The notes under the pieces were generated by a model that had not been told where the DNA came from, did not search any database, and saw only the letters and a list, made by a program, of their open reading frames with translations. From Bacillota bacterium (lineage in GTDB: Bacteria > Bacillota > Clostridia > Lachnospirales > Lachnospiraceae): a stretch of DNA of 64,000 nucleotides. The stretch lies in assembly GCA_023408815.1 (NCBI GenBank), contig JAEYJO010000047.1, positions 1-64,000 of the forward strand, written 5' to 3'. A program made the position numbers and the translations under genes. Below are positions 26,633-35,627 of this stretch, piece after piece. Position 1 is the first letter of the stretch; each line of letters begins with the position of its first letter.

Positions 26633-27577
26633 TTATCTTGCTTCTCTTGTATAAGATTTGCCATTTGCTTTAGGTTCTGAGCCCGGCTTCATAAAGAACG
26701 CCAGCGCAATCAGGGTGCACAGATACGGCAGCATCTGCAGAAACTGATAAGGTATCACTGAATTCAATACCTGTATCCGAAGCTGTAATGCGTCGAGCAC
26801 CGAGAAGAACAGGCATGCAAGCAATATCCCCTTTGGCTTCCATTTACCAAATATTACAGCTGCCAGAGCAATATAACCCCGTCCGGACACAATACCATCG
26901 ACATATGATGTAATGTATACTGTTGTCAGATAGGAACCGGCCAGTCCACACATCATTCCACACAGCGAACAGGCAAGATACTTCTTTTTCTGAATATTGA
27001 CACCCAATGTTTCTGCGGCTCTCGGATATTCCCCTACAGCTCTGTAAGCCAGGCCAGATTTTGTCTTATACAGATAGAACCAGACTGCAATGACGATAGC
27101 GATAGAAAGATATACTATGACGGAAGAATTAAAAAATATTTTTCCTATGTAAGGAATCTCGGAAAAAAAAGGTATATTAATATTAGCTTCTGTTACTGAT
27201 TTTATAATACCGGAAGTACTTTTTGTATAGGTGGTATATATTAATGTAGCAAGCGACATACCGATGATGTTGATTGCATTTCCGACAATAATCTGGTCTG
27301 CGTTCAGCGTTATTGTCAAGAATGCATAGATCATATTTACCGCAAATCCTACTGCTACGCCTGCCAGCATTCCAAGATAAGGGTTCTGCGTTTTATAGGA
27401 TACAATGAATCCCATAATCGCACCTGCTGACATAAGACCCTCAAGCCCAATGTTTGTCATACCGGTCCTCTCCGAGAGCATCTCCCCGGTAGCTCCCAGA
27501 AGAATTGGCGGAAGAATTCTGAACATTGCGATTAACAGCTGACTTAAAAAAATAAATGTAAATACATCACTCGTCAT
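26633..27577 (-). CDS. Nucleoside-type ABC transporter permease (BMP system, second)
   Basis: 314 residues. Branched-chain-type permease fold with RTGMTNIGLEGLMSAGAIMGF near the start and GLAYRAVGEYPRAAETLGVN in the cytoplasmic loop, as in NupQ-like subunits. Starts with a 4-nt ATGA overlap with the preceding permease. Works with the two upstream subunits to import a purine nucleoside or base. Confidence 0.88.
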   Translation of the reverse strand: MTSDVFTFIFLSQLLIAMFRILPPILLGATGEMLSERTGMTNIGLEGLMSAGAIMGFIVSYKTQNPYLGMLAGVAVGFAVNMIYAFLTITLNADQIIVGNAINIIGMSLATLIYTTYTKSTSGIIKSVTEANINIPFFSEIPYIGKIFFNSSVIVYLSIAIVIAVWFYLYKTKSGLAYRAVGEYPRAAETLGVNIQKKKYLACSLCGMMCGLAGSYLTTVYITSYVDGIVSGRGYIALAAVIFGKWKPKGILLACLFFSVLDALQLRIQVLNSVIPYQFLQMLPYLCTLIALAFFMKPGSEPKANGKSYTREAR

Positions 27578-28653
27578 CGGTCACCCCTTCTTTCCTGTGT
27601 TTTTCTGTTCTTCAACTTCAATTTCAAAAAATTTCGCTCCACAAGTGCTGAGCCTGCAACTACAAATATAATTACAATTCCCTGTATCATATCAGCAATA
27701 GAAGATGGAACGTTTGTCATAAGCTCCATTGAGTTGGATCCCACCTTCAGTGCTCCGAAAAACAATCCTGACAAAATGCACCCAATAGGATTAAGCTGCC
27801 CTATCAGCGCTATGGCGATTCCCGTAAAACCATAGTCCTCACAGAAACCGCTCTGTATCTTAAACTGTGTTCCAAGCAATTCTATGGTGCCTGCCAAACC
27901 ACCAATGGCACCCGATATGAACATAGACATAATCATATATTTTTTTACATTGACACCATTGCAGTTTGATGCAATCTGATTAAGTCCTACTGCTCTGAAC
28001 TTCATTCCCCAGGAAGTTCTGAACAATATGTAATAAACGACCAGAACACATATCATTGCAATAATAAGACCTATATGTAATCTTGTTCCGTCTGCCAGAA
28101 TTGTCAGCTTAGCAGAGTCCGGTATTTTCTCAGTCTGCGGTATTTTGCTTCCTGAAGCCTCCAACGGCCCTGAGTAGAGGTAGTCTACAAAATATAGGGC
28201 TATATAATTGAGTAATAAGGTGGAAACTATTTCATTCACTTTCCTGAATGCTTTAAGAGCACCGGCAATAGATCCCCAGATACCACCGGCTATCATTCCT
28301 GCAATTATTGCCAGAATAACTCTTACCGGCCCGGGAAATGCGGAAAGCGAATGGGCTGCTACAGAGGCACTGACAGCACCTATAATTAGCTGTCCATCCA
28401 CACCAATTGTAAAAACACCGCTTCTATATGCAAATGTAACTGCCAGTCCTGTAAGAATAAATGGAATTGATATTACCAATAACTCACATACCCTGTTAAA
28501 GGATCCAAAGGCACCGCTAAACATGTAACCATAAGCAGTTATTGCAGCATTTCCTGTCAGTTCTATTATAAAGATGCCGATAAAGAGCGCTGCTAAGGCT
28601 GATATTACAGGAACTGTTACAGGCTTTAATAGCTTTGCTAATTTTTCATTCAT
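27574..28653 (-). CDS. Nucleoside-type ABC transporter permease (BMP system, first)
   Basis: 359 residues, NupP-like permease with about eight to ten hydrophobic segments. RSGVFTIGVDGQLIIGA and MKFRAVGLNQIASNCNGVN mark the family. Start overlaps the ATPase gene by 8 nt, so translation is coupled. Confidence 0.88.
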   Translation of the reverse strand: MNEKLAKLLKPVTVPVISALAALFIGIFIIELTGNAAITAYGYMFSGAFGSFNRVCELLVISIPFILTGLAVTFAYRSGVFTIGVDGQLIIGAVSASVAAHSLSAFPGPVRVILAIIAGMIAGGIWGSIAGALKAFRKVNEIVSTLLLNYIALYFVDYLYSGPLEASGSKIPQTEKIPDSAKLTILADGTRLHIGLIIAMICVLVVYYILFRTSWGMKFRAVGLNQIASNCNGVNVKKYMIMSMFISGAIGGLAGTIELLGTQFKIQSGFCEDYGFTGIAIALIGQLNPIGCILSGLFFGALKVGSNSMELMTNVPSSIADMIQGIVIIFVVAGSALVERNFLKLKLKNRKTQERRGDR

Positions 28654-30154
28654 ATCTTTTACCTCCCATCATAGAGGATATCTTGTCCATATCCGGAGAA
28701 GTACCTGAAACCTCACCCATTATTTCACCTTCAAACATAACAATAATTCGGTCAGACACCTTGATCACTTCATCAATATCCGCAGAAACCATCACTACGG
28801 CACACCCCTTATTTCTCGCTTTGATCAAATTATTGTGAACAAAGCCGGTTGCTCCGATATCAAGTCCTCTTGTGGGATGCATGGCTACAATAAACTCCGG
28901 ATTTCTCTCCAGTTCTCTTGCAAGAATAACCTTCTGTTGGTTTCCACCTGACAGATTTCTTGTTTCTTCTTCAATACCTGAACATCTGATATCGTATTTA
29001 TCCTTCATTTTCAGCGCGTATTCCTTAATGGATTTCCCCAATAGAAACTTTCCTTTTGCCTTGGAAAATTTAGTTCCTTCTACATCCTTAAAGACTATAT
29101 TATCCTTTATATCCATGCCGCCAATAAGTCCCATCTTATTTCTATCCTCAGGGATATGTGCAACACCCGCCTTGATAAAGTCACTAACATTATAACTATT
29201 GACATTTGCTGCTTTATAATATCTAGTACCCTCATCCGGTCTTGTAATTCCTGTGAGTATTTCAGCAAGCTGACTCTGTCCATTGCCATCCACTCCGGCG
29301 ACACCCAGTATTTCTCCTTTCCTGACCTTAAGGCTCAGATTATTAAGGCCGTTATGTTTACTGTTTTTCCGGTAGGAAACGTGATCCAGCTTAACAATTG
29401 CTTCTCCTTTGCTCTGTACCTTATCATAAGTCTTTGATATGATCGTTTCCCCCACCATAAGATTTGCAAGTTCCTGACTTGTATAGTCTTCTGCATCTAC
29501 TGCTGCAACTGTTCTCCCTCTTCTCAGAACAGTAATTTTATCAGATATCTGTTTTACTTCTTTTAGCTTATGGGATATAAAAATAACCGATTTATTTTCG
29601 GCTTTAATTTTATTAATGATTTTAAAAAGCCCCTGTGCTTCCTCATCCGTAAGCACTGCCGTCGGTTCATCCAGAATCAGCAGGTCAGCATCATTATACA
29701 GAGCCTTTATTATCTCAACTTTCTGCTGCATTCCAACAGAAAGATTATTTACCGTTTCATTCAGGTCCACTTTCAAATCATATGCTTCTTCTATTGCGAG
29801 CACCTTTTTGGTTACTGCATCCTGATTTAACAGTCTCCCCTTTTCATTTAATCCGCATAGCATTATATTCTCAAGAACCGTCATGGCCTCTATCAGCATA
29901 AAGTGCTGATGTACCATTGCTATCCCTATGCTTCTGGCTGTCTGCGGAGAATCCATGACCCACTGTGTATTATTGTAAATAATTTCTCCTGATACCGGCT
30001 TATAGAGACCACAGAGGATATTCATCAGAGTACTTTTCCCTGCGCCATTTTCTCCAAGGAGAGTATGCACCTCACCATCACCCACTTTAAGATCCACATT
30101 ATCAAGGGCTACAAAATCTCCAAATTTTTTTGTTATCTTTACAAGTTCCAGCAT
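28646..30154 (-). CDS. Nucleoside-type ABC transporter ATPase (double-domain)
   Basis: 502 residues with two ATP-binding halves. The first has Walker A GENGAGKST, signature LSVGMQQKVEI and Walker B LLILDEPTAVLT. The second has VAGVDGNGQSQLAE in place of Walker A (degenerate), the signature LSGGNQQKVILARE and MHPTRGLDIGA in place of Walker B. This asymmetric pattern is usual for RbsA/NupO-type proteins. Cytoplasmic motor of the importer. Confidence 0.9.
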   Translation of the reverse strand: MLELVKITKKFGDFVALDNVDLKVGDGEVHTLLGENGAGKSTLMNILCGLYKPVSGEIIYNNTQWVMDSPQTARSIGIAMVHQHFMLIEAMTVLENIMLCGLNEKGRLLNQDAVTKKVLAIEEAYDLKVDLNETVNNLSVGMQQKVEIIKALYNDADLLILDEPTAVLTDEEAQGLFKIINKIKAENKSVIFISHKLKEVKQISDKITVLRRGRTVAAVDAEDYTSQELANLMVGETIISKTYDKVQSKGEAIVKLDHVSYRKNSKHNGLNNLSLKVRKGEILGVAGVDGNGQSQLAEILTGITRPDEGTRYYKAANVNSYNVSDFIKAGVAHIPEDRNKMGLIGGMDIKDNIVFKDVEGTKFSKAKGKFLLGKSIKEYALKMKDKYDIRCSGIEEETRNLSGGNQQKVILARELERNPEFIVAMHPTRGLDIGATGFVHNNLIKARNKGCAVVMVSADIDEVIKVSDRIIVMFEGEIMGEVSGTSPDMDKISSMMGGKRYE

Positions 30155-30204
30155 ATTCCATCACTTCCTTATTATCAGCCGTTTAAGACACTTTATTTAT
30201 ACCC

Positions 30205-30237
30205 TAAGAGCACTTTCTTACCCTGAAAGTGCTCTTA
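30205..30237 (-). repeat. Intra-operon hairpin after the BMP lipoprotein gene
   Basis: TAAGAGCACTTTC and GAAAGTGCTCTTA form a perfect 13-bp stem with a 7-nt loop between the lipoprotein and ATPase genes. No T-tract. Probably raises lipoprotein expression relative to the membrane subunits by mRNA stabilisation or partial termination. Confidence 0.6.
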
Positions 30238-30252
30238 AGATTCTCAAGTTAA

Positions 30253-31263
30253 CTATTTAATATATGAGTATACATCAATTTCACCGCTTACAATCTTTTT
30301 AATAACGTCTTGTACCTGTGCCTGCTTATCAGCATCAAAGAATTCATTGTACGCACCCAGACTGCAGGTGCCCCCTTCTTCAAAACCATGTTTTACAAAT
30401 ATCCCTTCAAACTTATCATTGGCAGCCGCCTCCATTGCAAGATAAATAAGCTGTTCATTACTCTGAAGAATACTGGTAACTGTGATATCAGGAGCCTGAT
30501 CCATAGCTTCATCCGGCTGTGCTATGAAATAAGCTCCCTCTGATGCACAAGCTTCTCTGACACCGGAATCAACACCGCTCGCAAACGAAAAGATAACGTC
30601 AGCATCGTTCTGTGAGATAAGAGAAAGTCCTATTTCCTTACCCTTTGCAACATCAGTCCACGAGCCAGACATCACCGATGTAAATGTTATATCGGGATTT
30701 ATATATTTGGCACCTGCCTCCATGGTCGCACTCGCCTTAAGAATTTCTTCTGATTCAACACCGCCTACGAATCCAACCGATCCCGTTTCAGACTGCAAAG
30801 CGGCAATTACACCTGCAACAAACCCAATCTGTGCATTGTCCTGCGACATCGACATTGCATTTTCCGCTGTATAAGAACCATCAATGACTGCAAATTTTAC
30901 ATCCGGATAATCCGGAGCCACCTCCGCAATTGCATCGGATAAATCAACATCTGGTGAAAGAATCAAATCAGCTCCTTCATCACAGTACTGTTTCACCGCA
31001 GAAATCATGTTCTCAAGAGCTACATTTTCGACTTCAAAAGTCTTGATATTATCAAACTTTTCAGCAGATGCCTTAAATCCTGCATAGCAGTTTGATCCCC
31101 AGCCGCCATCTTCAAATGGAGTAGCAGCAATATAAGCTACTATGAATTGATCCTCTGATTCGGCACTGCCTCCTGAGCCACTGCTTCCGCAGCCCGTCAA
31201 TAAAGCTGCTGTTAATAATAACGTCGCTACTGTTGCTACCTTTTTCCGTGTTCTTTCTCTCAT
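30253..31263 (-). CDS. BMP-family nucleoside-binding lipoprotein
   Basis: 336 residues. Lipobox LLTGC gives the lipidated Cys at residue 25, followed by a Gly/Ser linker. The body matches the basic membrane protein/PnrA-like family (FEDGGWGSNCYAGF, GFVGGVESEEI, IFSFASGVDSGV). Members bind purine nucleosides. Second gene of the operon after the amidohydrolase. Confidence 0.9.
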   Translation of the reverse strand: MRERTRKKVATVATLLLTAALLTGCGSSGSGGSAESEDQFIVAYIAATPFEDGGWGSNCYAGFKASAEKFDNIKTFEVENVALENMISAVKQYCDEGADLILSPDVDLSDAIAEVAPDYPDVKFAVIDGSYTAENAMSMSQDNAQIGFVAGVIAALQSETGSVGFVGGVESEEILKASATMEAGAKYINPDITFTSVMSGSWTDVAKGKEIGLSLISQNDADVIFSFASGVDSGVREACASEGAYFIAQPDEAMDQAPDITVTSILQSNEQLIYLAMEAAANDKFEGIFVKHGFEEGGTCSLGAYNEFFDADKQAQVQDVIKKIVSGEIDVYSYIK

Positions 31264-31286
31264 ACATTTCTCCTCCTGTGTTGTAT

Positions 31287-32648
31287 TTATTTGATTGGTT
31301 TCGTTATGTACTGCTTGTGTATCTCCCTTCTCCGCATCCAGTCTGTTCCTTGAATCTGTGCTGATATAATAATTTCATTTTCAGATACTCTGGTAGTCCT
31401 TCCCTTCTCTACCAGAATCTCACCCTGTACCATTACGGTATCCACATCACTTCCGCGAGAGGCGAAAACAAGATTCCAGATCAGGTTTGTATCGGTATCA
31501 TCCTCATTCCAGTAAATTGGATAAAGATTAGGTCTAAAGCAATCAACTAAGATAAGATCAGCACTCTTACCAGATTCAATGGAACCAATTTCGCTCTCCA
31601 TTCCAAGAGCTTTAGCTCCATCTATTGTTGCCATACGGAGCATTTCTTTTGCCCCGAAGACAAGTGCGTCACAGTGGGTTGCCTTCTGGATTAATGAAGC
31701 AAATTTCATTTCTTGAAAAATGTCCATGCTGTTGTTATCTATCGGCCCGTCAGACCCCAGCGAAACAGTTACGCCTTCCTGCTTCATCAGCGGAACTCTT
31801 GCGACCCCACACCCCAACTTTGCAGCTGAAATAGGACAATGGGCTAACTTTGTTCCAGTTGCTGCCATCTTCTTAATATCCTCATCATTAATCCATACAC
31901 AATGGGCGAGTAATGTTTTCTCTCCCAGAATTCCTCTTTCTTCCAGAACATCTATTGAGGATTTACCGAACCTCTTAATGATTGTCTGCTCTTCCTCCTC
32001 CTGCTCACAGCCATGCGTATGTATTCCAACTCCATATTCTTTCTGACATCTCACTGCATCTTTGTACATCTGCTCACTACAATAAAAGAGATCTTCAAGA
32101 CCCATCCAGACTCTTATTCTTCCATTATTGGACATATGGTATGTTTTAATCAGCTTTTCATTCGTCTGAGTTGTTTCAAAGAATGTATAAGGTTCAACAT
32201 CTGCTGCATAAGGAGCCAGATGGACTCTTATTCCCAGTTCTGTTGCTGCCTCTGCACTTCTATGCATGAATCTGTACATATCCATAACTGTGGTAGTTCC
32301 GTTTTTCAGACATTCCAGATAGCAAAGCCTTGCCGCATGATAAGCATCTTCTTCTATGCAGGCCCTGTGCTCCAGATCATACACCGGAAGCCAGTCAACC
32401 ATTCTCTGGTTCTCTGCTATTCCTTTAATAAGACTTGAATGGTTATGTGTATCTATAAGTCCCGGAAGCAGAGCCATCTGATTGTTTCCATCAATTATCT
32501 TAGTTGCATAAAGAGGAATATTTATCTCTTCTTTTCTTCCAACCTTCTTAATAATTCCATCTTCAATAATCACTGTCCCATTTCGAATAATCTCATCTTT
32601 CCTATTTACCGTAAAAATGATTACATTTGTTATTACTGTACATGCCAT
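31287..32648 (-). CDS. Amidohydrolase (ATZ/TRZ family, purine deaminase-like)
   Basis: 453 residues. Metal site of the amidohydrolase superfamily: H68 and H70 in DTHNH, H210/H212 in GIHTH, H249 in LAHC and D300 in GSDGPIDNN. HGCEQ after the third strand places it with the ATZ/TRZ and methylthioadenosine/adenosylhomocysteine deaminases, which release ammonia. AAGGAG lies upstream of the ATG. First gene of the BMP transporter operon, so it probably deaminates the imported purine; guanine deaminase-like or adenosine-type activity cannot be told apart here. Confidence 0.8.
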   Translation of the reverse strand: MACTVITNVIIFTVNRKDEIIRNGTVIIEDGIIKKVGRKEEINIPLYATKIIDGNNQMALLPGLIDTHNHSSLIKGIAENQRMVDWLPVYDLEHRACIEEDAYHAARLCYLECLKNGTTTVMDMYRFMHRSAEAATELGIRVHLAPYAADVEPYTFFETTQTNEKLIKTYHMSNNGRIRVWMGLEDLFYCSEQMYKDAVRCQKEYGVGIHTHGCEQEEEEQTIIKRFGKSSIDVLEERGILGEKTLLAHCVWINDEDIKKMAATGTKLAHCPISAAKLGCGVARVPLMKQEGVTVSLGSDGPIDNNSMDIFQEMKFASLIQKATHCDALVFGAKEMLRMATIDGAKALGMESEIGSIESGKSADLILVDCFRPNLYPIYWNEDDTDTNLIWNLVFASRGSDVDTVMVQGEILVEKGRTTRVSENEIIISAQIQGTDWMRRREIHKQYITKPIK

Positions 32649-32747
32649 AGCGTTCTCTCCTTCAGCTTCCGCTGCTACATCTTATGCCTTCCGGACTTTT
32701 TAATTGAACAAAAGTGTGCTTCGCGCACGCTCCTATAAGATAAAGAA

Positions 32748-32786
32748 AAAGGCGTCATATCTTTCGATATAACGCCTTTGTTTTTT
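32748..32786. terminator. Bidirectional terminator in the divergent purine intergenic region
   Basis: A 14-bp stem (32748-32761 with 32766-32779, one C-A mismatch, TTTC loop) has GTTTTTT on the plus side and TTTTTCTTTA on the minus side. It lies between two divergently started genes, about 100 nt upstream of the amidohydrolase. If the operon promoter lies further upstream, the hairpin would act as a leader attenuator. No purine-riboswitch core is recognisable before it. Confidence 0.65.
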
Positions 32787-32830
32787 AATCTGATTATTTT
32801 CTTTTCTAAAGCTGTTGTTCATTCGTTGTG

Positions 32831-32910
32831 TGTATGATATTATAATTGAAACTCGAATTCAACTTACATATTGTATGAATTATTAATAGTATATCATACA
32901 TTACGTATGA
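32831..32910. promoter_or_regulatory. Cluster of TGTATGA/TCATACA boxes, likely PucR operator region
   Basis: TGTATGA occurs at 32831-32837 and 32872-32878, its complement TCATACA at 32894-32900, and CGTATGA at 32904-32910. Together they form inverted pairs in the divergent region. On the minus strand TTATAAT at about 32839-32845 could be a -10 box overlapping the first copy. Best explained as binding sites for the adjacent PucR-type regulator; this is inference. Confidence 0.5.
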
Positions 32911-32936
32911 ACCTTTTAAGATGAGAGGTGTTTCAC

Positions 32937-34529
32937 ATGATTACATTAGATACCTTTTTAGGCTTTGAATTTGTACAGGATTTAAAGCTTTTGTATCCTA
33001 TCCATTCTCCTGAGCAGATTGAAATCCAGTCTATCTCTATTCTGGAGCCTCCGGTAGAAAAGTTTGTCCGCGAAAATGAAATCATTATTTCAACTGCTTT
33101 GTCAGTACGCGATAACAGCCAGTCTCTATATAGTTTTATGCAGGAAATATATGAATCTAAGGCTGCTGCCTTATTACTGGCTTTCCCAAATGATGACTAT
33201 CATCAGCTCGATTCCGTCAAAGAGCATTTTGAGCGGATAAATTTCCCAATACTTACTGTCCCATGGTCACATTTGTTTTCTGATATCGTTGAACAGACAC
33301 TAAAAGAGCTCTGGGAGCAGGATTCACGTTTCCAAGTTCATCTTGATTCCCTTCAGAAGGAATTACTTAACATCTATCTGGCCGGGAAAAGTCTCAATGA
33401 TGCCGCAGACATCATCCATAAATATCTGGGCAGTGATATTCAGATTACTGACTCCAATTTTAAAATTAAAGGGTCCAACATACATTTCAATTCTCCGCAC
33501 AACAGTACTCCAATTCCGGACCTGCATCATCAAGCGGATAATACCTATGAAATATCCTCCGGTGGAAAAAAATATGGTTATGTGATTTTTACCGGAATTC
33601 TCAATTCATTGCTTGAAGATATCGAACCTCAGCTTCTGGAGCAATGTATTATCACACCGCTAATGCTATGGTTTGATAAAGAATGGTCACTTACTACCTC
33701 CAAAATGAAATCCAAAAAAACTTTTGTATGGAGGCTCGCTCATGATGAGTTTACATCTTCCCAGGATATTTTTTCTAAGGCAGAGAGTGTAGGCTTTAAT
33801 TGTAAATGCAATTATCTATGCATCGTCGGAAATGTAATAAGCCGCAGTACCTATGCAAGCTATAACTGGGATGTCAGAGAATCAGCCTTTCTCACCGGCT
33901 CAATAGATAATATTATTCAGGAGCAGATATATCTTGTTTCTCAGAAGCTTGAAATGTCTGTAATGATAACACTCCAGCAGGGTATTCTTGTAACCTATCT
34001 GGAAAAAAAGGAGGACATAATAAGCTCAGAACTCATTACCTCCTTCCTTGACATGCTGGATGAATATCTTAATCGCACGGTTCCAAACATTGTTCTCATA
34101 TATGGTTATGATATCCAGGAGCAGACCATGGATCGACTCTCTTTATGCTATAAAAATGCTATTTCGGCTTTAAATATAAGCATACGCTCTAACAGCCATA
34201 GCCTTAGGAATTGCTATCAGCTCTCCATAAAGCAAAAAATTTTTTTTACAGTGCATAATGACAAAGAAACAGTTGATTTGGCAGAAAATACCTTGAAAAA
34301 TATTCTAGATTATGACAAAGCAAAAAATTCCGACTTACTGGACACGTTGAAATGTTATTTCAGGTGTAACTATAACATAACCCGAACCGCTGATGAAATG
34401 CATCTGCATCGTCAGTCATTAATATACCGTCTGGAAAAAATTGAATCTCTCTGCAACCTGTCCCTTAAAGACCATGATGATTTGTTTGCACTTGAGATAT
34501 GCACTCTTGCTTTAGCCGAGAGTTTCTGA
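32937..34529 (+). CDS. PucR-family transcriptional regulator
   Basis: About 530 residues. The N-terminal half is a PurC/PucR-type sensor (SISILEPPVEKFVRENEIIIST, ALLLAFPNDDYHQLD, FPILTVPW). The C-terminal HTH_30 domain is clear (YFRCNYNITRTADEMHLHRQSLIYRLEKIE). A GTG at 32928 is in frame, but the ATG at 32937 with AGAGG 8 nt upstream is better placed. Divergent from the purine operon. Family members regulate purine degradation or other nitrogen sources, matching the amidohydrolase and the Amt-PII channel. Confidence 0.85.
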   Translation: MITLDTFLGFEFVQDLKLLYPIHSPEQIEIQSISILEPPVEKFVRENEIIISTALSVRDNSQSLYSFMQEIYESKAAALLLAFPNDDYHQLDSVKEHFERINFPILTVPWSHLFSDIVEQTLKELWEQDSRFQVHLDSLQKELLNIYLAGKSLNDAADIIHKYLGSDIQITDSNFKIKGSNIHFNSPHNSTPIPDLHHQADNTYEISSGGKKYGYVIFTGILNSLLEDIEPQLLEQCIITPLMLWFDKEWSLTTSKMKSKKTFVWRLAHDEFTSSQDIFSKAESVGFNCKCNYLCIVGNVISRSTYASYNWDVRESAFLTGSIDNIIQEQIYLVSQKLEMSVMITLQQGILVTYLEKKEDIISSELITSFLDMLDEYLNRTVPNIVLIYGYDIQEQTMDRLSLCYKNAISALNISIRSNSHSLRNCYQLSIKQKIFFTVHNDKETVDLAENTLKNILDYDKAKNSDLLDTLKCYFRCNYNITRTADEMHLHRQSLIYRLEKIESLCNLSLKDHDDLFALEICTLALAESF

Positions 34530-34617
34530 CTCCTGATTTTTATTTCATACCATGTTGCTGCATCTGATATTTTCATATCTTTATATGCTTTTCCATATGG
34601 AGGGTTCTATCAATAGA

Positions 34618-34646
34618 TTGCATATTAATAAACAATGCGGTAAAAT
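34618..34646 (+). promoter_or_regulatory. Probable sigma-A promoter
   Basis: TTGCAT, a 17-nt spacer and TAAAAT lie about 70 nt upstream of the ATG at 34719. Confidence 0.5.
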
Positions 34647-34718
34647 AATTTTAAGAAATTATACCATCAATTAAATGATAAAAGGGGAAATTCTGCCGCG
34701 GCGGAAAGTATATTTTTA

Positions 34719-35591
34719 ATGAAAACAATTCACACAGTATGCATCAGCATACTCTTTGCAATCTTTACACTGACTTCAGGTCTAATCATCTATATCATCG
34801 TTCTTGGAATCACCCATCAGAATCTCGGTTCCGGCACTCAGGAGGCTTCGCTGAGTGCCGGCTATGATACGGAAGGGTCTTTGCCGGATGAACTCTATGG
34901 TTCTTATTATGAAGCAGATGAAATTGAAGAAACATACCTCAGCTCCGGCACTACTCAGGGGCAGGGTGAAAATTCAGCAGAAACTGTTTCTTATGGAGGG
35001 ACTTCTCCTTATGAAGAAATTGCTTCCTATGAAGAAACTACCTCTTATGAAGGAGCTGCTTACAGTGGTGCGGACTATGTAAATGACTGGATGGGCATCA
35101 AATTTACAGCACCGGCTGGTTATGTAATGTTAACAAATGAAGAAATAGCTGAATTGGCAGAAGTAGTAACCGATCTGGTATCTACAGCCTTGGATTCTTC
35201 CGAGCCGGAATATGATGGACTTGCGACTGAATCCAATCTGGAAATGATGTGCTCATCTCCCACCGGCATTCCCAATGTAAATGTGAACATTATCACAGTA
35301 CCGCCTTCTATAGCGTTAAATGAATACATCGAGGCATATATGTCCTATGTCTGGGATTTATCCAACATAGATTTAACAACTGGAGATACCCTGGAAAATG
35401 TAACCGTAGCGGGCAAAGAATTTGCAAAGTTTCACGGCACTATAAACATAACAAGTTTTGACAATGTAGTAAAAGAGCAGGATTACTATTTCGCTCAGAA
35501 CGGAAGTCGATTATTCGTAATCTGCTTAACTTATCTGAAAGAAGAAGCAGACGCTGCTGCCGTTCTAATGAGTGGATTTCAGGCGAAATGA
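34719..35591 (+). CDS. Membrane-anchored surface protein of unknown function
   Basis: 290 residues, not recognised. One N-terminal membrane segment (about 8-30) without a lipobox is followed by an acidic low-complexity stalk with short repeats of the type SYEET/SYEGA (about 85-122). The C-terminal 160 residues form a compact domain (DWMGIKFTAPAGYVM ... VAGKEFAKFHGTINI ... RLFVICLTY), which resembles small extracytoplasmic domains found in Firmicutes lipoproteins. Single gene behind its own promoter. Confidence 0.6.
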   Translation: MKTIHTVCISILFAIFTLTSGLIIYIIVLGITHQNLGSGTQEASLSAGYDTEGSLPDELYGSYYEADEIEETYLSSGTTQGQGENSAETVSYGGTSPYEEIASYEETTSYEGAAYSGADYVNDWMGIKFTAPAGYVMLTNEEIAELAEVVTDLVSTALDSSEPEYDGLATESNLEMMCSSPTGIPNVNVNIITVPPSIALNEYIEAYMSYVWDLSNIDLTTGDTLENVTVAGKEFAKFHGTINITSFDNVVKEQDYYFAQNGSRLFVICLTYLKEEADAAAVLMSGFQAK

Positions 35592-35627
35592 TAGTGAAGG
35601 GATTATTGCATGGTATAAACCATCAAC

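Noticed and set aside
32649..32927. Purine riboswitch in the leader of the amidohydrolase operon
   Set aside because: A terminator is present, but no conserved three-way junction core could be found on the minus strand.
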